The notes under the pieces are model-generated. The model saw only the letters and a program-made list of their open reading frames with translations. It ran no database searches and was not told the origin of the DNA. From Parascedosporium putredinis (lineage: Eukaryota; Ascomycota; Sordariomycetes; Microascales; Microascaceae), in NCBI GenBank assembly GCA_949357655.1, contig CASHTG010000016.1, positions 124,001-188,000 on the forward strand: a stretch of DNA of 64,000 nt, given 5' to 3'. A program made the translations under genes and the position numbers. Shown one piece after another: positions 23,634-35,823 of the stretch. Position 1 is the stretch's first letter. Each line of letters starts with the position of its first letter.

Positions 23634-24165
23634 TTTTTCTTGTTCTTTCAGTTCCGTGGTTGATGCTGTTTTTGAGGCGGATGAGGATCGGGTCGCGTGA
23701 ACAGCGGAGGAAGGAGGAGTATCCTAGGTACGAATTGGGCCGTCGAAGGAAATTAACAGGGCGGAATAAAAGAAAAAGAATTCGATAAAAAGAGCGCGGA
23801 GTGTCCCCTCGATTTGCGCGTTTCCGGGTTTTGTGATGGACGAGCTCATACGTCTTTTTGGCTTGAAGCTCTCTCGCGATTGATGTGCTTGGGTTCGCAA
23901 GGGGAAAATTCGATCCCTGCGCGGATTAGGTAATTTTCCGGTTCCGATGCGAAATCTTGGCATCCCACCTTTTTTTCTGTGTGGTGGGTTTTTTGGGGGA
24001 ATGCCTTTTTTTTTCTTATCACCGCCTTTGGAGAGCTCCTGGATATCAAACAGCCAGCCTCCCCAACCGGCATAAAAAAAGACAAGGCCCTTTCCTTGGT
24101 TGTTAGTTTTTTCCCAGAGAACAACATTCACATTCACAATCGTGCTCCGTTAGAGGCCCGTCAAG
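23634..24165. promoter_or_regulatory. Divergent promoter, bL21m and NSA2
   Basis: The 532 bp between two divergent start codons must contain both promoters unless transcripts overlap. It holds T and G runs (23970-24012) and an 8-bp inverted repeat, GGAAAATT at 23903-23910 and AATTTTCC at 23932-23939, with a 21-nt spacer. The purpose of the repeat is unknown. Both genes serve ribosome production, which makes shared control plausible. Confidence 0.5.
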
Positions 24166-25404
24166 ATGGTAAGCCAACGTCGCTCCCCTCCCCATCCCCG
24201 TGAATGGAAGTAGAAAATAGGTGCCGGGATAGGATAGACATATATATGGGGGACAGGGTGGCAAAATGAGCCGCGAGGACGATTTCAGCTGCTAACATGC
24301 CTTGTTTTTCCCCGACTATAGCCCCAGAACGAGTATATCGAGAGGCACGTCAAGCGGTTCGGCCGCCGACTAGATCATGAGGAACGCCAGCGCAAGCGCA
24401 TCGCGCGTATGGGCCACAAGGCGTCCAAGGATGCGCAGAACCTTAGGGGCCTAAAGGCCAAGCTTCACCAGCAGAAGAGGCACAAGGAGAAGATCCAGAT
24501 GAAGAAGCAGATCAAGGCCCACGAGGAGAGGAATGTCAAGGCCGCCGGAGAGAACGAGCCCTCGGCGCCCGTTCCCGCCTACCTGCTCGACCGATCGGTA
24601 TGTTGTACAAGTGGTTTTTATCCTCACCCCTTTGTTCCCTTTGGGTGGACAATCATGGAAGAGGTTTGTGCTAACCGATGGATTACTTGTTTCTTGTTTA
24701 GAACCCCTCTGCTGCCAAGGCACTTAGCAGCGCCATCAAGAACAAGCGAGCCGAGAAGGCGGCGAGGTTTAGCGTTCCTCTGCCCAAGGTCAGGGGCATC
24801 AGCGAGGAGGAGATGTTCAAGGTGGTCTCCACGGGCAAGAAGACGCACAAGAAGGGCTGGAAGCGCGTTGTCACGCAGCCGGTATGTTTTTCATCCTTGC
24901 TCTATGGGCTTGACGGCGTGGCCTGCTCCGCCTTTTTTCATGATAGACTCTGGGTGAAGATGCAAAGATGCAAAGATGCTAACGTTGGGGACCTGGCAGA
25001 CGTTTGTCGGACCCGAGTTCACACGACGCAACCCCAAGTACGAGCGTTTCATTCGGCCTATGGGTTTGCGATACAAGAAGGCGCACGTTACGCATCCCGA
25101 ACTCAACGTCACGGTGCAGCTTCCCATCATCTCAGTCAAGAAGAACCCCAACAACCCTCTCTACACGCAGCTCGGAGTCCTCACCAAGGGTACGGTTATT
25201 GAGGTCAATGTCAGCGATCTCGGACTCGTCACGGCATCCGGCAAGGTCGTGTGGGGTCGGTATGCCCAGATCACCAACAACCCTTCCAATGACGGTTGTG
25301 TAAATGCGTAAGTGCCGTGCCTGGACCGTTGCTCTTTTCCCAAGTCCTTATTTGCCAGGCTCGTATTCTAACCTGAGATGCGAATAGTGTCTTGCTCGTG
25401 TAAT
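24166..25404 (+). CDS. NSA2: Ribosome biogenesis protein NSA2
   Basis: NSA2 is a nucleolar assembly factor for pre-60S particles, needed for 27S pre-rRNA processing. Five exons join without correction: 24166-24168, 24322-24597, 24702-24881, 25000-25307 and 25389-25404, giving 260 residues, close to the yeast length of 261. The first coding exon is only the ATG. The protein starts with PQNEYIERHVKRFGRRLDHE, followed by a strongly basic, helical, nuclear-localising part (KLHQQKRHKEKIQMKKQIKA) and AHEERNVKAAGE. The C-terminal domain has RRNPKYERFIRPMGLRYKKA, a hallmark block, then a beta-barrel resembling the S8e fold that ends ITNNPSNDGCVNAVLLV. The gene is intact. A 9-nt direct repeat (GATGCAAA) sits in intron 3 just before a CTAAC branch-like site. 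Confidence 0.97.
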
Positions 25405-27764
25405 GGAGTACGTGTAGATCATCAAGAAAAACACGGGTTTAGGGGTGTGAGAAAAATCTGGGGGTGGTTCCTGTTTACCATATGCATCGTCTGGCGTTTG
25501 GGAGTTGCTGAAAATCACAAAATTCAAGGGAATATGCTATGCTATGCACACTTTACCTTGACCTAGTTCGTGCTTTGGGCCCACGGCGAAGGAGATGAGC
25601 CCCAGATCTGGCCTTTATTCTTTTTTTTTTCCCCCTTTCTTTCTCTCCATTGCTGGAGATTAGACTTACTTGATATTGCCCAAGTCGATGTAGCTATCGG
25701 AAAGGGAAGCAGTAAGGACTAGGGTATCAAATAGACAATTGGATAGTTACCATCTTGTGCAACCTGCTTGTACCGGTTTCAATATGGCGATCCGCACATG
25801 TATGTACCTGAGCATTGAATCAGGTTTTGTTAATGGGGCAAATGCCACATGTGAATTGAGAGCACCGTCTCGAGGGAGGTTTCAATGCTCATTGATCGGT
25901 GTGCTCGTTCAAGCATATGATTCTTGGCCTTTCCCCTCACCTCGCTGTCTTGAAAAGGAAACATCTCGATTGAGGGGCCAGTTGCAGGGATATGTTGGCG
26001 CACGCAAGGAGGTTATCGTTGTTAGCTCCTACAACGTGGAGAACGCCTTTGCATCTTCACCTGCGCCGAGGTTCAGTTGCGGGTTCAGTGGGCCATCATT
26101 TCTGTGTTGGCATGCGCTGCATTTGTCGCGGAATTGGATCAAATTAGCCATCTATGCCTCTAACGGGAACTGGACCCACCATTATTCTTCGTTCTTCACG
26201 AATACTGCTCTGACCTGCGTCGTACTTGCTCAACCGAAGACAGAATCCTCAAAACGAGCCTTCCTTTTCAAATAGACTTTCACCCTCAGGATGGAATGGT
26301 TCGTCATCATGTAAAATGTGGCATTTAGTAGTCTGAAATAAAATAAATATATCCCGCTTTTATCAGAACGGTGAGAATGGGCTGGCTCTTCGCCAAGTTA
26401 GTGCTATGTACAGTCCATCATGAACGGCGACAGTCACATGTCAAATCTGCGTGCTGTCCATTGCATTCATGCACAGCAGGAGCCTTCCCCGCCATTGTTG
26501 GCTTTTCCCCTTGCCCTGAGTGGCACTGCCAATTGGGGGCAGGTAGATCAGTGACATTGAATGATCGAATCCACTGACGGGGGTGAAGGGGATTCGAGGG
26601 CCGCCACTGGGCGCTGCGTGGTGCGACACTGGAGAAAACAAAAGGTCACAGGGCGACACGTTGCGCTGAGCACTTGGACGGATGTGGTAAGGAACGCCGA
26701 CACGACGATGAATCTCCAATGAGAATGTAGGGTGTTGCCGTTGAAGACCACAGGGCCGGCAGCGCTTCATTTTGCAGATGCGGGCTGGTCAAAGCCGATG
26801 TCGAGAAGTAGCACTGAGACCAGTCCTCGAAGCCGGGCACCAGCAACAAGGGGAAAAGAGTGGGGGACACAAAAGAAACGCCCAGTATCATTAGATATCG
26901 CGAGGTGATTGACCTGCCGCGTGGGCAAGCACTTGAGGCTTCACGTTCCCTCTCAGGGTTGACCCAAAAACTGGAGGGCGACCATTGCCCTCCAGGGAGC
27001 TTGATTCAAACGATGAATTTGCACGAAATTCGGGCGCTGGCCGTCCACTTTTGGGGGCATATTGGAGGACCAACCTCGCAGGGCAAGCTAGGGTGCTGCG
27101 CTGCTCCACCCGAGGTCTTGATGTTTCGTTGTACTTTGCGGCTTCCCTTTTAATCTTTCGACCTTCCCCCATCTCCACAACCGCCATCGCCTCTTGTTCT
27201 CTTCCCTCTCCAATAACTATCCATTGTTCTCTTTTTCTTTTCTATTTCCTTGTCCTCTCAATAGAAATCAACATCCTGCTTTCTTTCTCTACACTCCGCC
27301 CCCTTGCACGCAGGCATCGTTCGTTCGGTAATTTCGGAGTTTGCGACCCGCTCGTCGACTGCCGTTGCACCTTTCCCTCCCTAAATTCCGGACCCTGTCA
27401 CGCACCGAGGTTCCAGACGTCATTGACTCCAATTTTCTCAAAGAGGACAAAAAGATCCCGAGCAGTAGTTCCGCCCGCCACGCCTGCTTCGTCCCTCGGC
27501 CCAAGTTCCCCGCCAAAACAACCCCAGGTTTCCCCAGGATTTTTCCTTGCTCTTCCAGGTTTAGAGGCAGAAGAAGGGAAACGAGAGCAAGAAAACTTGA
27601 CTGCTCAGCTCAATCGCGTCGCTTTCCTTTTTTTTTCTTTTTTCTTTTTCCTCTTTCTTTTTTTTCTCTCTATCTCTCTCTCTCTTGTATTCGTTTCTCT
27701 TGGTTGCTTCCTTGCCCGTCCTTGTTTCCTCTCCTTAGCTTGGTGAGCCCCCGTCATTCAAGCA
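25405..27764. other. Intergenic between NSA2 and PXMP4
   Basis: No gene is supported over about 2.4 kb. The longest frame (25739-26275, plus) starts at TTG and has no domain. The right end is a strong CT-rich leader (about 27600-27690) just upstream of the PXMP4 start at 27765. Confidence 0.5.
27600..27690 (+). promoter_or_regulatory. CT-rich leader of the PXMP4 gene
   Basis: The plus strand is nearly all pyrimidine from about 27617 to 27690, with TTTTTCTTT and TCTCTC strings, and lies 75-150 bp before the start codon. This is the usual position for core promoter and leader pyrimidine tracts in filamentous ascomycetes. Confidence 0.5.
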
Positions 27765-28942
27765 ATGTCTAGCCTCGAAGTCATCAAGGTTCGTCCGCCC
27801 TGCACGCGCGCAGCCGCGATCGGCCTTTGCGCCCCCGTCGCATATCACGCCGTCGCCCCCGATCGCCCCTATCCAAGAACGGGAGTGCGGTGGAGGGGAG
27901 AACGAGGGGTTCCATCGCTAACGCGTGCGCTTTCACAGTCCGCCATCGAGCGCATCATCCTCGATCCGCGATATCAAGATGTCTTGAGCGTTGTCAAGGG
28001 CGCGCGTAATGGCGCCGTCTACGGCAGCAAGGTGCGGTTTCCGCATGCGCTCGTGTAAGATATACCCGCCGCCCTGTCCGTCGGAGAAGGGCTCCGTCTG
28101 CGTTGGCATGAAGGGGAATGGGGACGAACGCACAGTGGCAACAGTTCACCTTCGCTAACCCAGCAGCAAATCTCTTGTTTAGCATGATATTTTTGTTTCG
28201 GTCTGGAACGTAAGTTGGCCCTTGTCTCTCGAGCCAGCCCTGCCTCCCAGCTTGGGCATGAGCTTGTCCTTTTTCTTCCCTAGTCGACGAACACTAACGG
28301 TTTGCGACGGGAGGAATACAGCTTCAGGCACAAGCTTTCGCTGGTCCTACGGGCCACAAAGACGCACGCCATGAACTTGGCTACCTTCGCGACGATTTAC
28401 AAACTCACCGTCATGATGCTCAAGAAGTTCGGCCCCACACCCGACAAAGAAGGTAACGAAAGAATATGCCGCCCCATCTAATCTATCCCTTCCCGTCCTC
28501 TCTTTGCGGCCTCCGATCGCATGCGAGTAAGGCACTATGTCGGCTAACCTTGCGGTGGTTACCCCAGGCCCCTACGATACCTTCTTGGCGGGACTTGTCG
28601 GCGGCTACGTTGTCTTTGGTCGCCGGTCCCCGCGCACGGGCAAGATCCCTCGGTCAACCAGCAGATCGTCATCTACGTCTTCGCGCGTGTCGCCCTCGCC
28701 CTCGCGCGCTTGGCCGTAAAGCCTGGCATTGGACTCCCGGAGTATCAAAGGAGCCCCTCAGTTCCCAGATCAGCCACTACGCCTGGCCCGCCTTCGCCTC
28801 GCTCTCCTGGGCTATGGTGATGTACCTCTTCAGGTGGCACCCGGAAGACCTGCAGTCCAGCTTAAGGGGCAGCATGAACTACATCTACGTCGACTCGAAC
28901 CATTGGGATTCCCTGAGGAACTTCATCTGGCACAATAAATAA
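27765..28942 (+). CDS. Peroxisomal membrane protein 4 (PXMP4/PMP24) homologue
   Basis: PXMP4 is an integral peroxisomal membrane protein of the Tim17/Tim22/Tim23 superfamily whose precise transport role is unsettled. Exons are 27765-27788, 27939-28054, 28183-28209, 28322-28452 and 28568-28942; every junction keeps phase. Family blocks are clear: VVKGARNGAVYGSKVRFPHA, then ALVMIFLFRSGT across two splice sites, RATKTHAMNLATFATIYK, FLAGLVGGYVVFG, the helix IVIYVFARVALALARLAVK, WPAFASLSWAMVMYLFRW and the end SMNYIYVDSNHWDSLRNF. Several of these are hydrophobic enough to span the membrane. The frame changes twice in exon 5. Both are explained by one missing base, at CCC 28647-28649 and AAA 28747-28749. 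With both restored the protein has 224 residues, slightly longer than the human protein of 212. Confidence 0.9.
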
Positions 28943-31900
28943 GTCAGAAACTGGGAGGCGGCAGGGGAGAAAGGGGCAAGTGCATTGATACCTCTTGATA
29001 CCGGTCATTTTCTTTATCTTTTTTCTTTATACGTTTTAGAATGTTGGGGCCAGGTTAAGGGATAGACTGCGGGAGCCCTTACTTACCTACCCTTTACGAA
29101 TGATTGCATGTCCTGATGGAGAACAGCCAATACTGGAATGGGGAGAGATATCCCAAGTTTGGCTTGACTCGTGTACAATTTCTCGAACGTGTATACACAT
29201 TTTGATGGAGCGGGCTATCACCGGCGTGGAAGGCTTTTCTATTTCTTCTAGCCTAGACCTGGACGCACGGGGATGGAGGGTTCATAAGAGCGCACGGAAC
29301 AGATGGAACAGACGGAACAGGGTCAGTGGAGGACGGGTTTACACGGGGTTGGTTTGGCTGATAGATGTACATATGAGGATCGCCAACGAAGAAAGCACGC
29401 CACATGTCAAGCAGCAACCTGTGTCTATCTAGTATCAGCCCCCTTCCGTGAGATGTGCGCGATAGTGGCTGTTGACTCTGACCCTCGTGCCTATGGTGAG
29501 AACTCTTGGCCTAGGTGCGCGGATAGAGTCAATCGGCCAGTTCATCGTGGGGGACGTTGGGAGCGTTGGGAGCACGTATGACGTATCGTCTTCACGGACT
29601 CAGCTCCAGAGGAGAAGGGGAACGAGGAATGGGTGCAGGTGGGATTGATGTGAGTATGTGGACAATGAATATCCGTGTGAGTTGACTAAAACTCTACCCC
29701 TATGTTCTTCCGCGTCCACAGCCCCCTCTTCCACCGGGCTCCATCCACCTCCGCACGTTCCTCGGCCCTTCTCTGGGCCCTGCTGGCTCTTCTGCCGTCT
29801 TTACTTTTGATCTCGTCCTCGCCAAAACTGATAAGTTCATGGGGCGGGGGTGTTTTGTGGGCCGAGGGAGAAGGGGCCAAGAAGAGATCACATCCCATTC
29901 CTCCTCATCAGACGCCCCTCGAGGCAGACCGCTGTGGGCCTTTGTTCGCACCATGCCGACTCACTTTCCGCCCTGTTCTTTTTCTTCATTATAGAGGGAG
30001 AGCAAAAAGAAAAGGCCCGAGCGCGCCGCGGGACCTGGCGTGTTCTCGAAGAGCAAAAGGAGTCCGGTTGCGGAGGAGAAAGTTTGGAAGAAGAGAGAAG
30101 ATCAACAAACAGACGAGGGGGCGTGAGTGGAATAGATGGGGGAGGGTTAGGAAGAAAAGGGGGTGTGTATACACGTCGTTCTGACGGATCAAGTCCCGTT
30201 TGATAGCCATGTTTGGGTCGCGATATCTCGTGATGGGTTATACTCTCCTGAGCACAGAAGGGTACTGCGAAACGAGGACCACGTCCACGCGCCGTCTCCC
30301 GAACAGCATGATTCCATCCCCCTTCCCTTTCTTTCGCCGTCAACCCTCCGGTTACGGGGGCAGTGTGCGCAACACGGCCGCCACGCCATGACCCAAGCCG
30401 CACGCCCCCGCCCCTCTCCTTCCATTACGTTTCGAGGGCGATTCCGCGGTCCGAAGTGACGACCCCCGCCGCGCGCCGGAACCTCATAACTGACAGGTCG
30501 GGTCGGGATCCCTCGGGCGATTTCTTCTGTTTTAAACCTCGCTTCCGCATTTCGGTAACGGGATGATGGGCTGAGCACGCCTTTTTGTTTTTACTCCCTT
30601 TACCCCCTTTCCCCTCCCCTCTCTAGCAGTCACCCTTCTTTTCTGTTCCCACGCCATACCCCTGTACACTAAAGAAGCTAAAAGATGAGGAAACTTGGTG
30701 AGAGTTTAGAAGTGGGCACATGTCACAAAGTCTCGGAACATTTAAGAAGAGGCTCTAGCAGAGAAGGGGCATGAGGGGATGGTTCTAGCCTCACGACTAA
30801 AGAGAAAGCTAGTGAGCTTAAGACGCCCGCGAGGCCCACCACAACGGCATATAAACCCGTCTCTAAAAAGTCAGCTCCACACTGGCCACGTGAGAGAGAG
30901 GGGAAAATATCAGGGAAAAGGGATATAAAGCAATGAAAGTTAATCAAAAGGGAGGGAAAATGAAGAAAGAAGAGGGGTGGCCAGATGCAAAGATGAGTTG
31001 GGCCGGGTCTTCGAGAACCGTAAAACGTCACAGTTGCAAAAACAACCCATCACACTTCATGGAAGCATTCGCCAACGTGCATCGCCCGAGATGAGCCCGC
31101 GCGAGGAAACCTTGTCGTTGGTCCGTTCCTGTCCTGCCGTATTGCGTGCCGACGGCCTTTCTAGAGAGAGATAGCGTTGGCGAGGCGAAAAGCTTACCAG
31201 CGGTTCTCTTCCCGACACATGGGATCATCTCTCGTCACGTCGACGATCTTGAACTATGTGCCATCAGGGCGGAGCGGTGTGTGAATAACCTACGGCGAAC
31301 GTCGGGAGGAGAGGGGGTTCTGAAGCCTTCATCCCCCTCTCCATCTCTCCTCCCCCAAACGGACTAACGCCGTCCCGAACAGGCTTCGAGCGGCCGAACA
31401 ACCACCGTAGCAAAGGCCCATCATGACCTCACTGCCGGCCGGGGAGGAACGATGCCAGGAGGGGGAACCCTGGATATGGGGACATGAGAGGTGACAGCTA
31501 CATCCGCACCTGGCTCGCGCGAGGTATTCCGTGCGACCGAGTTGGAAAAGAGACTTGAGGTCTATACTAGGTCAATGGTAGAGCCAAGTCCCTCATCATG
31601 CTCCGATGACGACGTGCCGCGTGACAAACCGGACCAAGAGATCAAGGTGACGACGGTGTGTTTGTTTTGGTCGGCCCTCTTTCCATTGCCCCATTCCAGC
31701 TCGGGACATAGGTTTGTACGTCTCTCTTCGGTACCGTGGGGAGGCTACCTCCAAAGATGATACTGGGCCAATCGGCGGTACGACTTTGGAGAAGCTTGTG
31801 TGTGTATCTTCGAGGACATCTGCTGTGTCAGAACAAAGTCCGATGCGCGGCACGAGCTAGGATTGGTAACTGCCGAATCAAGGGTGCTCTGCGTGCAAGC

Positions 31901-34796
31901 AGAAAGAACGCTGTTGATCCTTCTTTGACGGTCGTCAGCCCTGGGGGGCGTGGTGTTTGCCCGTGGACGGGCTGGAAGGTGAGGAGAAGGAGAGTCGTTC
32001 AGCCAGTTTCCAAACTAAACCCCCTCCTTCCTCATACCTACATCACGCTTTTCACACAGCGAAAGGCCAAAGGAAGGGGCCGCATGCACATACTTGTATA
32101 AACAGACACACGCGAAAAATGGTACCAGGAGGGCTAGACAAGGCCGCCTCAAGAGGGAGGGAGCGTGACGGGGGACACGCAACCGCAGAAGACTACATAT
32201 GTCGGAACAAAATTAGTGTTGAAGGGTGGGGGCGATTTCAGGTGGTGCCAGCCTCTTCTCCTTCCCCTGATGGATACAGCAGCGTGGGAGCTGCGTCGGT
32301 CGAGTTGCGCCTCCGACGATCATTCACCGAAAGAGACGCCGAACACGGCGGGTAAGACAAGGAGAATGCCTACTAGGGCAGCTGCGCTGAGGCGCATAGG
32401 AAATGCCATTCCAGCCCATCGACCCAGTCGGCCGCCTGCCCGTGGGCTGCTCATGTGCTGCCCTCACCAGTTACGCTAGGTTGGAACCTGTGTCAACGCA
32501 GTCCTTAAAAAAAAAAGAAAAAGAAAAAGAAAGAAAAAAGGTCTGCAATGTAAGAGTGGCACTGGGTAGCTCTGGCGTGTGGATGAAGCCCCCATTCCTT
32601 GTGTAACCCTGGGGAAGAACAAGTCGGTGAAGCGCCTTCGCGTAAGGGTAAAGGTGAGTTCGGTGAACGACGCTGTCTTAGAATAAAAATGGGTCCCGGC
32701 AAGTGATTTTAGAGTGTTAGGGGCCCGAAGAGAGGGCGATGAACGAGAATGTCTCTGTTTCCTAGTGCTCGGTCGCATGGTGGGCGTGTGCGTAGGTTCA
32801 AGAGGTGGAAGGGGGAAAAGAATGCCAAGAAGGGCAATGAAGAGGAGGCTAGGAAGGAACTCAAGAAAGGAACACCTGAAAGAGAAGCGCGAGCAATGGC
32901 CAAGAGAGGAGACACGACGAGAGCCATGATCCAGTGAGACAGGACTCGTGAGGCAGAGAAAGATTGAATTGGGCACACAAGGCCGACAAGGGGAGGGGGG
33001 CCAACACGTTTGTCTCGGCTCATCGTGGATGCCTCATTGTCTGCCCCTTCTTTTCTTTCTTTTTCGCTTTTAAACTCTAGACCACCAGTCTCACAATCGT
33101 CCGAAACCCAGTTTGTCATGGTGTCTGAGTACGGCCAGTGGGGAAAGGGTAAAAAGAAAAGAAACAAGAAGCCTCCCAAAAAGAGGCAGTCTCGCATGCG
33201 CCAGCAGCACCCTTGGGAAATCGAAGAAGCGGAGACATGATTGTCCTCTCCCTCGTGCCATCCATCCCTCATCTTGCCTTCTGCTTTTCTTAGTTTTTTT
33301 GTCTTTCTCTCCAGTTCCCATCGCTACCAAGAACCGGGTAAGGCGCCCCCTTGAAAAGAAAACAGTGTTTCACAAATGGAGATGTGCTCAGTCGAACTGC
33401 GTGGCCCTGCAAACGTTTGCCCTTCTTGTGAGCAGTTCGTGAGGTGAGTGGAAGCAAGGTTGGATCGCTCGAGTCAGAATCTCTAGCGAAAAAGGAAATG
33501 GGTTCATCGGGATTGCTGACTCGGTAGGAGCCGATCTGGTGGTGGCTTAGGCCGGATGCTCCTTCCATCGATCAAGCGATCGAGGTTCCTGGGAGAAAGC
33601 CCATGGAGTTGGCATCTCCTAGCCTCGCCGTCCTCCTTTTCGTTTTCTTCTCCAGAGGGTCGGGTCCAGAGAGTCGGTCCCGAAAGGTCGGCCAGCTGCG
33701 GTCCCAAGAGCCGTGCTCCACACAGATATCCAATTTCTTCGTGCCACGCCCCGCCCATCGTATCGCATCACCTATTAGTGCACAGGATTGCTCATCTTCC
33801 CTTGAAGCACAGAGATTGCGAGAGGAAATGAATCCGATAATGGTTCACGGGCGCCGTGCACTACATACTCACACGGACGGTGGCGAGTTCAAGAGTCGCT
33901 TCCGTTCTGAGCTGTGCCTAGTTTTCGGCGCCTAAGGCACGATGGATGTGATGGTGTTTCCTGCCTGTGCAGCTCGCCGCTCCTCTTGCGGGTATGCACG
34001 AGATGGGTTCGTGGGTGGGTGGGGATAGGTAGGATCTGCAGAAGCTGCAAGCTGCTCCACGCAAGCCGACGTTACATCGTCTCCATTCAAGCACATGTTT
34101 GCGGTGTTTTGCTGAGGTGAGGTGAGGTGGGTGGTGATGCGAGCAAGTCTTGCAGTCTTGGGAGCAGATTGTAAGTTTTGGTCTGTGCCTCGAACATGAT
34201 GATAATCCAAGTATTGCAAACAACCTGCATTGCAATCAAGCCCCCAACTCTGGAACAGCCGCCACCACCTCGATTTCTTTTTTCTTTTTCAGCTTCTTTT
34301 TTTCTCCCAAGGATAGGAGAAATTGAGGGGAGGAGCCTGAGCAGGAAGTTGGTATGCGCCCATTCTACCTCCAGCCAGCCAGTGGAGAGATATTTGATGC
34401 CTCAAAGAACATTCCAGATTCATACATGTACTCTCCATGCGCGAAGCGCTTTAATTACCGAAACAGCCCTGGACCGAGTCCTCGCCTGAGGGCATGTGAA
34501 TGAGAGTTTAGTCGATCGATCTGGGCGCTGCCCCTAAGCCACAGCGACCCTGCTCATCTCGCCAGGGGGACGCTTGAGATTGTGGCCCATCTGAGCTCCC
34601 CAAGTTTTGTCCACAGTCAGCAAAAATGCGGCCTTCGGCGAAATACCGATTTCACGCGCATCTCAGACGGAGGGCGGGGAGGATCTCGCTAACGTCCCGT
34701 GTCCACCATCACAGTCACGAGAACGTTGGCCAATGTCCCCGCGCCTATTGCTCTTCATCATTCTCTAGCGAGACTGGTTTGATTAGTCTAATAAAT

Positions 34797-35591
34797 CTAC
34801 AAAAGCTGGAGGCTGTAGGAGCGGCTGGAAACCCTCGGAGAGGACCATCCACGATTCACCCCCAGCCTCTCCGCGATTTGAATTCTGATGGCCTTGCGGC
34901 TGCCGTGGGTATTATGTAGAAGTGCCCGTCCCTGGACCACGGTTGGCCAACCCTGTGGCTGACACGCTCCTTGATGATTTCCCAAGTCTCCTTGTATGTA
35001 GATGGCGTAGCTGTGGATGCAACGCCAAGAGCGGTTCACTGAATGTACCAGACATGGGCCGCTCACGAGCGAGTGCTGCTGGAAAGAAAGGAAGAAAAGA
35101 AGAGGAAAAAAATAAGAGAGAGAAAAAGGAATACGTCGCACTGCATACATACGAGCAGAGGGCTGAGAATCGCACTCGTAATCGGTGGCGACCCAGTTAA
35201 TGCAGTTTGCGTGGTTGACCAAGAGTTCTCCGATCTCTGACAGGGCGAAAATAACCCTGGAAATGACAAGCGGCAGCCCCCAAGATGATGGGGCAGGCAA
35301 AAGGTCCCAGGCATCGCTTCCCATGCGTGATGCAAGCTGGCTGCAGCATCTCATCCTCATGCCTCCCGTCCCGGAGGCGGGATCCATTCCCGCACAAGCG
35401 CAAGAAACGTCCGTGACGGCCGTGCGAAAGAGTGCTGAGGGGAATCGACGCGGGCGACACCACAAAGCTGAGAGTCGAAAAACTACATGTATCGATGAAG
35501 CGTGAGAGAGCCGTCGAGAATAAATATCGATGGGCGACAAAGGCCCTCTCTCGACCGGAAATTGCAGTTTCGCGCGGCTGACAACCTTCAT
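34797..35591 (-). CDS. Orphan reading frame, doubtful
   Basis: This is one of the few long frames in the gene-poor interval that begins with a true ATG (264 residues). It has a His/Arg/Ser-rich composition, one hydrophobic stretch near its middle (FSLSYFFPLLFFLSF), no known domain and no signal peptide at its N-terminus. Antisense frames of moderate length overlap it, a sign of compositional bias. I keep it only as a candidate for transcript evidence. Confidence 0.12.
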   Translation of the reverse strand: MKVVSRAKLQFPVERGPLSPIDIYSRRLSHASSIHVVFRLSALWCRPRRFPSALFRTAVTDVSCACAGMDPASGTGGMRMRCCSQLASRMGSDAWDLLPAPSSWGLPLVISRVIFALSEIGELLVNHANCINWVATDYECDSQPSARMYAVRRIPFSLSYFFPLLFFLSFQQHSLVSGPCLVHSVNRSWRCIHSYAIYIQGDLGNHQGACQPQGWPTVVQGRALLHNTHGSRKAIRIQIAERLGVNRGWSSPRVSSRSYSLQLL

Positions 35592-35658
35592 CGCGCGTTC
35601 ACATATTTTCCCCTTTCTTTTCCCCTCTCATTTGTATCCATAATATATATATATTTAT

Positions 35659-35823
35659 GGGTGTGTGTGTGTGCGTGTTTGTATGCCTATGTGCGCGCGT
35701 GTATGTGTGCGTGTGTATGTGTGCGTGTGTATGTGTGCGTGTGTATGTGTGCTTGTGTATGCGAGTATCTGTGTGCGTGTGTATGGATGTGTGCGTGTCT
35801 GCTTGTGTGGATGTGCGTGTCTG
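35659..35823. repeat. GT-rich minisatellite, 14-nt units
   Basis: Alternating purine-pyrimidine GT/GC/AT sequence over about 165 bp. Between 35701 and 35756 the unit GTATGTGTGCGTGT repeats four times nearly perfectly, with degenerate copies on both sides. A short AT run (35640-35656) borders it on the left. Such sequence can adopt left-handed helix and is unstable in length. Confidence 0.9.

Noticed and set aside
25739..26275. 178-codon plus-strand frame after NSA2
   Set aside because: It begins at TTG and has no domain; it lies in the 3-prime flank.
29702..30184. 160-codon frame with hydrophobic leader
   Set aside because: It has an ATG, but the leader derives from a CT-rich stretch and the remainder is very basic low-complexity sequence with overlapping antisense frames; no homology is recognised.
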